A DNA stretch of 5,469 bases from Deltaproteobacteria bacterium (GCA_017860985.1 JAGFXG010000152.1:1-5469); one strand, 5' to 3'; positions 1-4,872 are shown, counted from the first letter of the stretch. Notes: generated from the letters alone by a model not told the origin. Numbers and translations are program-made.

Positions 1-402
1 CTGGGCGACGGCGCGAATGCATTTAATGAGCATGTCATCGCCAAGCGCAGTTCGGAAAAACCCTCTTACTCCCGCCTCGATTTCGGCCATAACGCTTTCC
101 TCGTTGTAGCGTTCGCCGACGATGATAAATCTCGTGGCAATAAATTTATCCCTGTAAGCAAGGACTTCCTGTACATCAATGGCAGCTGCATCCCGCAGGA
201 TGGTCTGATCCAGGAGGAGAACATCCGGCTGTGTCACAAATGTTTGCTCCAGAAAAGCAATGGACTGTTTCATCTCGCTCTTGAAATTATTAATGACGAT
301 GCTGCTGAGCAGACTTATATCTTTTTCCTCGCGCAGGCGATCTTCGAGACGCTGCAGATAATCGCTGTTACGAGTCATTACGGTAATCCTGATCTTCTTC
401 AT
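1..402 (-). CDS. Response-regulator-like receiver domain protein (C-terminus beyond left edge)
   Basis: The minus strand is open from an ATG at 402 to the window edge, giving 134 residues. A Shine-Dalgarno GGGAG (409-413) lies 6 nt upstream, which fixes the start. The fold pattern is that of a NarL/LuxR-type receiver: a first beta strand (KIRITVM), QPDVLLLDQTI with the phospho-acceptor candidate D65, a fourth strand RFIIVGE, and the GVRGFF...DDMLIKCIRAVAQ region that ends such receivers. An output domain, normally a DNA-binding helix-turn-helix, would lie off the left edge and cannot be seen. Oddities: the acidic pair after strand 1 is replaced by T10-R11, the conserved Thr/Ser after strand 4 is G96, and the conserved Lys of the G-x-R-G-[YF]-x-x-K motif is T118. 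Only D65 of the usual set remains, so phosphorylation may be absent or unusual. It is divergent from the ACT-fhs operon and might regulate it, but that is inference from position only. Confidence 0.75.
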   Translation of the reverse strand, partial: MKKIRITVMTRNSDYLQRLEDRLREEKDISLLSSIVINNFKSEMKQSIAFLEQTFVTQPDVLLLDQTILRDAAAIDVQEVLAYRDKFIATRFIIVGERYNEESVMAEIEAGVRGFFRTALGDDMLIKCIRAVAQ

Positions 403-429
403 CTTTTACTCCCGATGATCTTAACATTG

Positions 430-453
430 CCGTTTTTGTGTTTCTGAAAACGG
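430..453. promoter_or_regulatory. Inverted repeat upstream of receiver gene
   Basis: CCGTTTT (430-436) and AAAACGG (447-453) form a perfect 7-bp inverted repeat separated by 10 bp. It lies 28-51 bp upstream of the receiver start codon, where an operator or a leader hairpin would sit. An adjacent AAAAGG/CCTTTT pair could give a second, looser hairpin. There is no T-tract directly after the arm on either strand that would make it a convincing terminator. Protein binding or autoregulation is only a possibility. Confidence 0.35.
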
Positions 454-545
454 TTTCGGAAAAAAGGATAATTTTTTATGTCCCTTTTGAATATATTCTA
501 TCACAAGTTCAGTCAGAGTTTGCATTTTTTTTATTTAAAAATTCG

Positions 546-634
546 TATAATCATCTGTTGCCCTGGAAACAGCTGTTCTTCAGAGGAATCTGCCAGAGTG
601 CCCGGAATCACGAAGGTGATGAAGGTCTGAGCAG
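546..634 (+). ncRNA. Possible structured leader or small RNA behind a TATAAT box
   Basis: A perfect TATAAT (546-551), without a good -35 box, is followed by a run of pairing segments. These are CTGTT/AACAG (555-559 with 568-572), CAGA-GGAA-TCTG (581-592), and a longer helix CTGC-CAGA (590-597) with TCTG-A-GCAG (626-634, one bulged A). The longer helix encloses the hairpin ATCAC-GAAG-GTGAT (607-620). The 581-592 hairpin and the long helix share bases 590-592, so they are mutually exclusive, as in switching RNAs. I could not match it to a THF, ZTP, glycine or SAM riboswitch. Such pairings can arise by chance, so confidence is low. Confidence 0.2.
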
Positions 635-761
635 CAATCATTATGCAAGGGAGGAGATGAGCATTGTTTCTTTAGTGGCGGAGAAATTGTTTCCATGTTT
701 TCCAAACACCGATGTCATGGATGTTTTCCCTGAACAATTATTTTCTGGTCTTCACTTTTTA

Positions 762-788
762 TTGACATTTCAATACGATGCGTATAGA
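762..788 (+). promoter_or_regulatory. Candidate sigma-70-type promoter of the ACT-fhs operon
   Basis: A perfect -35 hexamer TTGACA (762-767) is followed after 15 bp by TATAGA (783-788), or after 17 bp by the poorer TAGAAA (785-790). Transcription would begin near 795, giving a leader of about 55 nt before the ACT start codon at 850. The leader ends in the strong Shine-Dalgarno AAGGAG (837-842), spaced 7 nt from the ATG. The 15-bp spacer is short, hence moderate confidence. Confidence 0.45.
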
Positions 789-849
789 AAAAAATGTAAA
801 ACAATTTTCCGACCGCATTTACTGGAAATAGAAAAAAAGGAGTTGTCCT

Positions 850-1194
850 ATGAGATCATACGTTGTCATTTCCACCATGGGGTCGGATCGTCCCGGTCTG
901 GCCAAAGAAATTGCTGAATTTTTTACCGCCCGGGGTATCAATATCGAGCGGTCCCGCGGTTGTGTTCTCGGCAATGAATTCGGCATGATCATTCTCCAGC
1001 TGAGGGGGGTCAGCATTGAAGACATTGCCACCAACGTGGATAATAATCCCTTCACGGGCGCGAATGTATTTCATATGGTGTGCTACTTTTCTCTTCCGCC
1101 GGCCGTTAAAATTATCGATCTGAAGAACGATTTCAACCGCATCAGCGACGAATACAACATCGATATCCGGTTCGACGCCGTGATCAGCAAATAA
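850..1194 (+). CDS. Stand-alone ACT-domain protein (PurU/GcvR-type regulatory domain)
   Basis: This is a 114-residue protein starting at an ATG with a strong AAGGAG 7 nt upstream. Residues 1-50 carry the classic ACT start: strand YVVISTMG, the ligand-loop motif SDRPGLA, helix, then GINIERSRG and the FGMIILQL strand. The tail (FHMVCYFSLP, then ISDEYNIDIRFDAV) matches the second half of the N-terminal ACT unit of 10-formyl-THF hydrolase PurU, and also resembles the GcvR and UPF0237 families. There is no catalytic hydrolase domain, so it should act as a small-molecule-binding regulator, probably as a dimer as ACT domains usually are. Such domains typically bind amino acids, often glycine or serine. 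It sits 4 bp before fhs in the same operon, which suggests that it senses a one-carbon or amino-acid signal and modulates Fhs activity or its operon. Family assignment is firm; ligand and target are inference. Confidence 0.85.
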   Translation: MRSYVVISTMGSDRPGLAKEIAEFFTARGINIERSRGCVLGNEFGMIILQLRGVSIEDIATNVDNNPFTGANVFHMVCYFSLPPAVKIIDLKNDFNRISDEYNIDIRFDAVISK

Positions 1195-1198
1195 CTCT

Positions 1199-2869
1199 AT
1201 GAGAAAAACGAAAGAACACAGCACGGGAAATAATCTGCGGCACATTGTTGACATTGCCTCGATGCTCGGATTGACGGAAGATGATCTGGAATTGTACGGC
1301 CGTTACAAGGCCAAAATAAGGCTGGAGGTAACCGGGAGATTTGCACGCCGGAAAAACTCATCTTTGATTCTGGTGTCGGCCATGACACCCACCCCGGCCG
1401 GGGAAGGAAAAACCACCGTGTCCATCGGGCTTGCCCAGGCTCTGGCGAAAATCGGCAAGTCCACCATCGCGGCCCTGCGGGAGCCATCCCTCGGACCTGT
1501 ATTCGGCATTAAAGGCGGGGCTACCGGCGGCGGACTTTCCCGCGTTCATCCTGTTGATGACATTAATCTCCATTTCACAAACGATTTTCCGGCGGTGGAA
1601 AGCGCGCACAACCTGCTTTCGGCCATCGTGGATAATTCCATCTTTCACGGCAATCCTTTAAATATCGATCCGCGCAAAATCACCTGGCGCAGGGTCATAG
1701 ACATGAACGACCGCTCGCTTCGGGATATCGTCATCGGCCTTGGCGGCTCGACCAACGGGGTGCCCCGCGAAACCGGATTTGATATTGTCCCATCCAGTGA
1801 AATTATGGCAATTCTCTGTCTTTCGCGCTCCTATGAAGAATTGAAAGACAAGATAAGCAGGATCCTGGTTAGCTTTACCTATGATGACAAGCCGGTGATT
1901 GCCGGCGACCTGAAAGTGGAAGGCGCGGTCACGGCGCTCTTAAAATATGCGTTGCTGCCCAATCTGGTGCAAACTACCGAAGGCGTGCCGGCCATTATCC
2001 ACGGAGGTCCGTTCGCCAATATTGCCCAGGGGACCAACAGTATTATCAGCACGGACCTGGCGTTGCGTCTTGCTGATTACGTGGTGACCGAGGCAGGATT
2101 TGGGTTTGATCTCGGTGCCGAGAAGTATTTCGACATCGTCGCTCCCTACGGCAATTTTAATCCCCGGATTGTTGTTTTAGTTGCCACTGTTCGTGCACTG
2201 AAATATCATGCGGGCATTGCACGGGAAGAATTAAATGATTCCAACCCCCACGCGGCCGTGCTGGGAATGGCAAATCTGCGCAAGCACTATGAAAATATCG
2301 ATAAATTTAATGTGCCCTGCATTGTTGCATTAAACCGGTTTCCTTCAGACACGGATGAAGAAATAAACGCGGTTGTGAAAGCCGCAGAGAACGAGGGCAT
2401 GAACATTGCCCCGGCGGATATCTTTAGACTGGGAGGCGACGGTGGTTTGGAGCTGGCAGAAAAGACCGTTCAGTTGACTGCCGAAGCCGAAGGGACCTTC
2501 AAGCCCCTCTATGAATGGAATCTGCCGGTGGAAGATAAGATATTTAAAGTGGCTAGTGAAATCTACGGCGCTGTTTCCATTGATTACCAGCCGCAGGCCC
2601 GGCGCAATCTAGATATGATCAAAAAGATCGGCTACGACAGACTGCCGGTTTGCATTGCCAAAACCCAGCAGTCGCTTTCCGACAACCCGAACCTTCTGGG
2701 GCTTCCCAGCAACTTTATCGTTACTGTTCGGGAAATCAAAATCGCGTCCGGTGCGGGATTTCTGATCCCCATTACCGGAGAGATCCTTCGGATGCCGGGC
2801 CTTTCCAGAACCCCCGCCGCCTGCAACATCAATATTGACGATACCGGAAATATCAAGGGCATCGTGTAA
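1199..2869 (+). CDS. fhs: Formate-tetrahydrofolate ligase (10-formyl-THF synthetase)
   Basis: This cytoplasmic enzyme (EC 6.3.4.3) condenses formate, ATP and tetrahydrofolate to 10-formyl-THF, the entry step of the methyl branch of the Wood-Ljungdahl pathway and a source of one-carbon units for purines. The 556-residue product matches the full family length (about 555-560). Visible motifs are YGRYKAKI (33-40), the P-loop TPTPAGEGKTT (63-73, K71), REPSLGPVFGIKGGATGGG (94-112), ITWRRVIDMNDR (161-172), GLGGSTNGVPRETGFD (180-195), IHGGPFANIA (267-276), VTEAGFGFDLGAEKYFD (296-312), and the C-terminal ITVREI-like and MPGLSRTPAACNI segments. No Shine-Dalgarno is obvious before the ATG, which lies 4 bp after the ACT stop, so translation is probably coupled. 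Oddity: the usual [W/F]-A-K-G-G-E-G-G loop reads F-R-L-G-G-D-G-G here (409-416), altering a segment that contacts the pterin in the Moorella enzyme. The pterin-stacking Phe equivalent (F381) is kept. Confidence 0.97.
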   Translation: MRKTKEHSTGNNLRHIVDIASMLGLTEDDLELYGRYKAKIRLEVTGRFARRKNSSLILVSAMTPTPAGEGKTTVSIGLAQALAKIGKSTIAALREPSLGPVFGIKGGATGGGLSRVHPVDDINLHFTNDFPAVESAHNLLSAIVDNSIFHGNPLNIDPRKITWRRVIDMNDRSLRDIVIGLGGSTNGVPRETGFDIVPSSEIMAILCLSRSYEELKDKISRILVSFTYDDKPVIAGDLKVEGAVTALLKYALLPNLVQTTEGVPAIIHGGPFANIAQGTNSIISTDLALRLADYVVTEAGFGFDLGAEKYFDIVAPYGNFNPRIVVLVATVRALKYHAGIAREELNDSNPHAAVLGMANLRKHYENIDKFNVPCIVALNRFPSDTDEEINAVVKAAENEGMNIAPADIFRLGGDGGLELAEKTVQLTAEAEGTFKPLYEWNLPVEDKIFKVASEIYGAVSIDYQPQARRNLDMIKKIGYDRLPVCIAKTQQSLSDNPNLLGLPSNFIVTVREIKIASGAGFLIPITGEILRMPGLSRTPAACNINIDDTGNIKGIV

Positions 2870-2887
2870 CGATTACTGATTGCCTTA

Positions 2888-2921
2888 CAGGAAGTTTCCA
2901 TGAATCTTTTCCATGGTTCTG
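2888..2921. terminator. Weak hairpin between convergent genes
   Basis: The 73-bp gap between fhs and the convergent MshEN gene contains CCATG (2898-2902) pairing with CATGG (2912-2916) around a 9-nt loop. Interrupted AA/TT and CAG/CTG pairs extend it outward to 2888 and 2921. It is the only hairpin seen between the two stop codons and could serve both directions, but there is no T-tract on the plus side, so termination is a guess from position. Confidence 0.2.
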
Positions 2922-2942
2922 CTGGTGTTAAGCTGAAATCTT

Positions 2943-3740
2943 TTACCTATATAACACCATATGGAAAGGGTCATACTTTTCGTTAAGACATTTTTCTATT
3001 TCCGCGGATCTTGCCTGGCAAAACAGAATGTGTTTGCCTTTCGGCATGGCTTTTTCAAGATATTCAAAAATTGATAAATGTGGATCCGCTATGGCAACGG
3101 TCAGTGTATGGTTGGTGTTGCTCATAACAACAATACGATTTTTCAAAGCATATTGTTCACCGATGGCTTTTTGCAGGGATGAGGATACTTTGAAATTTTT
3201 CAGCGAGACAACGGGCATGCTGAAATGAGCGGAAAGCGCATTGATATAATTTACTTCGGTTATCGTATTGCTCAGGGTGAGCATAGTGCCCAGATGTTTG
3301 TGCATTCCCATGCTTTTTTGATGTCTCTGCTTTATGAGCATATCGTTTAACTGCTCATCTGTGATGATGTTATTATCAACAAGAATTTCTCCAAGTTTTT
3401 TCCTTTTGTTACTGAAATAAATCGTTTTCACGATTTTTGACTGGGGGATGCCCATTTCACAGAGGATCTGTCCCAGATACTTTGTCGGTTGCTGTCTCTT
3501 TCTTCTCATGGCTTCATTTAAATCGGATTCCGTGATAATATTTTTTGAGACGAGTATTTCACCTGTTTTACTGGATGATGTTCTGGGAAAGGCTCCCGGC
3601 TCACTTGAGACAGCAGCCATGCCTCTTGATGTGCTTGTAGGATTAGTAAAGGAATCGGACGGGGAGATGCCCAATTCGCGCAGTATTTGTCCCGGTGACT
3701 TGCAGGTTTGTCGTTGCTCTGTAGTAGTATTCATGATCAT
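2943..3740 (-). CDS. Stand-alone MshEN/GspE_N-type domain protein without ATPase
   Basis: This 265-residue protein resembles the N-terminal region of type IV pilus/type II secretion ATPases (PilB, MshE, GspE). It carries a 24-residue repeat of the form [K/H]-L-G-x-x-L-x-x-x-x-x-I-x-x-x-x-L-x-x-x-L: residues 59-82, 88-111, 115-138 and 149-172, plus a half copy at 17-28. An alpha/beta GspE_N portion follows at about 176-255 (MPVVSL..., then LTVAIADPHLSIFEYL). In the ATPases the Walker domain comes next; here the protein stops at KYDPFHMVLYR and the DNA beyond is the end of convergent fhs. It may therefore be a free regulatory adaptor, or a remnant. MshEN domains are known to bind cyclic-di-GMP, but both best-matching motifs have Asn where the consensus has Gly (N124, N158). 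Residues 28-58 are a Ser/Thr/Pro-rich linker. The start is ATG 3740 or ATG 3734; an in-frame TGA at 3755-3753 excludes longer forms, and the ribosome site is weak. Confidence 0.75.
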   Translation of the reverse strand: MIMNTTTEQRQTCKSPGQILRELGISPSDSFTNPTSTSRGMAAVSSEPGAFPRTSSSKTGEILVSKNIITESDLNEAMRRKRQQPTKYLGQILCEMGIPQSKIVKTIYFSNKRKKLGEILVDNNIITDEQLNDMLIKQRHQKSMGMHKHLGTMLTLSNTITEVNYINALSAHFSMPVVSLKNFKVSSSLQKAIGEQYALKNRIVVMSNTNHTLTVAIADPHLSIFEYLEKAMPKGKHILFCQARSAEIEKCLNEKYDPFHMVLYR

Positions 3741-3759
3741 CAGTCTCAGCTTTCAGGTC

Positions 3760-3783
3760 AGTAGTAGTAGTAGTAGTAGTAGT
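3760..3783. repeat. Trinucleotide microsatellite (AGT)8 in the MshEN gene leader
   Basis: Eight exact tandem copies of AGT on the plus strand (ACT on the coding minus strand) lie 20-43 bp upstream of the MshEN gene start at 3740. A further short GTAGTAGTA run lies just inside the gene (3721-3729, encoding T5-T7). The stop codon TGA at 3755-3753 separates the repeat from the reading frame, so it lies in the 5' leader rather than in the protein. Copy-number change by slippage would alter leader length by multiples of 3. Confidence 0.9.
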
Positions 3784-3862
3784 CAGTTTCACCGTGTGCA
3801 GGTAACATTTTGGACTTTTTTAGGTTTTACCCCCCTTTATCTGTTCATTAATAGCTCACATT

Positions 3863-3891
3863 ATATTATTCCATCATCTTTATAACGGCAA
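3863..3891 (-). promoter_or_regulatory. Candidate promoter of the MshEN-type gene
   Basis: On the minus strand, TTGCCG (3891-3886) is followed after 17 bp by TAATAT (3868-3863), a reasonable sigma-70-type pair in very AT-rich DNA. An overlapping TATAAT lies 3 bp further on. Transcription would begin near 3856, giving a leader of about 115 nt that contains the triplet microsatellite. Confidence 0.45.
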
Positions 3892-3962
3892 AAACACCGT
3901 TTTTTTAAGCTGAAGCAAATTACATCGAAAGAGGTGGATTGTAAATACGCAATTCGGTGTAT

Positions 3963-3981
3963 TTCATTGTACTTCATTGTA
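3963..3981. repeat. Two 9-bp direct repeats with 10-bp period
   Basis: TTCATTGTA occurs at 3963-3971 and again at 3973-3981, separated by one base, so the copies fall on the same face of the helix. They are about 70 bp upstream of the candidate MshEN promoter. This spacing suits a binding site for a transcription factor, but could also be chance in AT-rich DNA. Confidence 0.4.
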
Positions 3982-4021
3982 TTCAAAATTTCATGGGGCA
4001 GATGAAAGGATGGAAGAATTA

Positions 4022-4051
4022 TTGTGATTAATATGTTAATAATCTTATAAT
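4022..4051 (+). promoter_or_regulatory. Weak plus-strand promoter-like pair with no gene downstream
   Basis: TTGTGA (4022-4027) and TATAAT (4046-4051) are separated by 18 bp. The spacer contains a small inverted repeat, ATTAA/TTAAT (4027-4031 with 4036-4040). No plus-strand gene follows, so it would serve only an untranslated RNA across 4060-4400, or be a chance match in AT-rich DNA. Confidence 0.2.
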
Positions 4052-4097
4052 TTTAAACACTTGTAACACAACCACCTTGTTTCCTCTTTGGAGGAGA

Positions 4098-4112
4098 TGG
4101 CGCGAAACGCCA
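4098..4112. repeat. Small GC-rich hairpin
   Basis: TGGCG (4098-4102) and CGCCA (4108-4112) form a perfect 5-bp stem with the loop CGAAA. It marks the boundary at which the sequence changes from AT-rich to the repeat-containing island extending to about 4400. Confidence 0.4.
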
Positions 4113-4200
4113 GAGATGGTAAAAGTGAAGATTGCCTATCGAGTGGTGTGAACCATATCCCCAGTCTGTTTTGTAAACTATGTTTGCAGTTTGTACCTCC

Positions 4201-4226
4201 TTCCCCTAGCCCCCGCCAGAGGGGAA
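4201..4226. repeat. REP-like GC-rich palindromic repeat
   Basis: TTCCCCT (4201-4207) and AGGGGAA (4220-4226) form a perfect 7-bp stem around the loop AGCCCCCGCCAG. The core (CCCCTAGCCCCCGCCAGAGG, 4203-4222) is typical of short dispersed repeats that litter intergenic regions of many environmental bacteria. In one minus-strand frame it reads PLWRGLGEGG, a peptide that recurs in spurious gene predictions. No second copy is present in this window, so the repeat nature rests on recognition rather than on copies seen. Confidence 0.6.
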
Positions 4227-4233
4227 CAAATAG

Positions 4234-4251
4234 CATGGAACACATGGAACA
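4234..4251. repeat. Tandem duplication of CATGGAACA
   Basis: Two exact, adjacent 9-bp copies (4234-4242 and 4243-4251) directly follow the REP-like palindrome. They look like a small expansion at the repeat's edge and may belong to the same dispersed unit. Confidence 0.6.
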
Positions 4252-4275
4252 TTCTCCAAGGGAAAATGGAAGGTA

Positions 4276-4399
4276 ACCTCGCCTTGAGAGGTCAACCACC
4301 CGTGTCCTCCACTTACGGAGCGGTGAAGTGTAGGAATTACTCCCCGGGCAATCCGAAGCGGCAAGTTTGGCAAATAACCGGATGGTTACACGGCATGCC
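4276..4399. repeat. Cluster of small hairpins downstream of the polyferredoxin gene
   Basis: Four successive self-complementary segments occur. They are ACCTC/GAGGT (4276-4280 with 4288-4292), CACTT/AAGTG extended by CCT/AGG across a C-T mismatch (4306-4314 with 4326-4334), TAACC-GGAT-GGTTA (4375-4388), and the perfect palindrome GGCATGCC (4392-4399). The last lies about 20 bp beyond the polyferredoxin stop and could help end that transcript, though no T-tract follows. The density suggests a folded RNA or a remnant of a structured mobile element; I could not identify which. Confidence 0.35.
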
Positions 4400-4419
4400 C
4401 TACATTAAAGAGCTGTGAG

Positions 4420-4860
4420 TTACGGCCCCTGAACAACAACTTTTTCAGGTTTTCGCATCGTTATGCTGTCCACCGGGCATTCCCTGTTGCAGAATCCACA
4501 GCCGATGCAGGCTTTTGGATTTATCAGGTAAGGGAAGGCATCCACCCCTTTTTTCCTGGGCCGCTCCGACAGGGCCAGACACCCGGCCGGGCATGTATCG
4601 ATACAGATGCCGCAGGCTATGCAGCTTTCGATCACGATCTCCGGCTTTGGCCATTCCGATCGTTTCATCATGATGCACGAGGCACCTTCGGTGTCCAGGA
4701 CAGCAGACTGAGGGCATGTCCTGCCGCAGGCGCCGCAGTCAATGCATAAAACCGCGTCAATGGAATGCAGCTTCTTTTTTTCACCGGAGATGGCGCTTGC
4801 CGGGCACAGGCGTGCGCACGCGCCGCAGCCGTTGCATTTTTCAATAATCGTGTGGGGCAT
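4420..4860 (-). CDS. Polyferredoxin with four [4Fe-4S] clusters, AOR-associated
   Basis: This 146-residue electron-transfer protein carries four complete CxxCxxCxxxCP motifs: Cys 9/12/15/19, 39/42/45/49, 80/83/86/90 and 118/121/124/128. They are arranged as two bacterial 2[4Fe-4S] ferredoxin modules joined by a linker (about 52-75). Two further cysteines, C62 and C94, fall outside the motifs. There is no signal peptide or membrane segment, so it should be cytoplasmic. The start follows GAGGA (4872-4868) with 7-nt spacing, 12 bp after the stop of the AOR-family gene, so the two are cotranscribed and it is most likely that enzyme's electron-carrying subunit. The arrangement recalls the BamB-BamC pair of class II benzoyl-CoA reductase, and the AOR ferredoxin-like subunits, but the remaining bam genes do not follow here. 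Cluster count is certain; the physiological partner is inference from position. Confidence 0.93.
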   Translation of the reverse strand: MPHTIIEKCNGCGACARLCPASAISGEKKKLHSIDAVLCIDCGACGRTCPQSAVLDTEGASCIMMKRSEWPKPEIVIESCIACGICIDTCPAGCLALSERPRKKGVDAFPYLINPKACIGCGFCNRECPVDSITMRKPEKVVVQGP

Positions 4861-4872
4861 ATCATTTTCCTC

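Larger units (their letters stand above)
403..849. other. AT-rich divergent intergenic region without a gene
   Basis: This 447-bp stretch separates the minus-strand receiver gene from the plus-strand ACT-fhs operon. It holds the receiver gene's ribosome binding site, an inverted repeat (430-453), a perfect 10-bp palindrome GAATATATTC (489-498), a TATAAT box (546-551), a foldable segment (555-634) including the palindrome AACAGCTGTT (568-577), and the probable ACT-fhs promoter (762-788). A long plus-strand frame crosses it (438-917), but its product is Phe-rich, matches no family I know and runs into the ACT gene out of frame, so I regard the region as non-coding. Confidence 0.7.
3784..4419. 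other. Gene-free intergenic region rich in repeats and hairpins
   Basis: These 636 bp, part of a longer gap between the MshEN gene and the polyferredoxin gene, show no credible coding sequence. The left part (to about 4080) is AT-rich and holds the MshEN promoter, two direct repeats (3963-3981) and a TATAAT box (4046-4051). The right part (4090-4410) changes abruptly to balanced or GC-rich composition with several hairpins and a REP-like palindrome. Short frames on both strands (for example 4045-4299 minus and 4088-4276 plus) merely translate the palindrome and its flanks. Confidence 0.65.

Noticed and set aside
555..849. THF or ZTP riboswitch upstream of the ACT-fhs operon
   Set aside because: Looked for because fhs operons can carry them, but I could not find the conserved core sequences of either class; a covariance-model search would settle it.
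438..917. 159-codon plus-strand open frame
   Set aside because: Phe- and Lys-rich product of AT-rich DNA, no ribosome binding site at its start, no recognisable family, and its last 68 bases overlap the well-supported ACT gene in another frame.
856..1254. 132-codon minus-strand frame opposite the ACT gene
   Set aside because: Lies antisense to a clear ACT-domain gene, has no family resemblance and also overlaps the start of fhs.
3448..3885. 145-codon plus-strand frame with a poly-Ser run
   Set aside because: Antisense to the MshEN gene; the Ser run is only the AGT microsatellite read in frame.
3884..3906. AACGG/CCGTT stem followed by T7, resembling an intrinsic plus-strand terminator
   Set aside because: Only 5 bp with an 8-nt loop, no plus-strand gene within 1 kb upstream, and it coincides with the -35 box of the minus-strand promoter.
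4045..4299. Minus-strand frame containing PLWRGLGEGG
   Set aside because: This peptide is the translation of a REP-like palindrome and is a familiar artefact; no ribosome site or family match supports it.
4191..4300. CRISPR array or phage attachment site
   Set aside because: The direct repeats are 9 bp and adjacent, with no spacers; no integrase or tRNA gene is present.
4088..4418. Plus-strand short frames 4088-4276 and 4191-4418
   Set aside because: They translate the palindrome and the tandem CATGGAACA copies; no credible start signals or domain.
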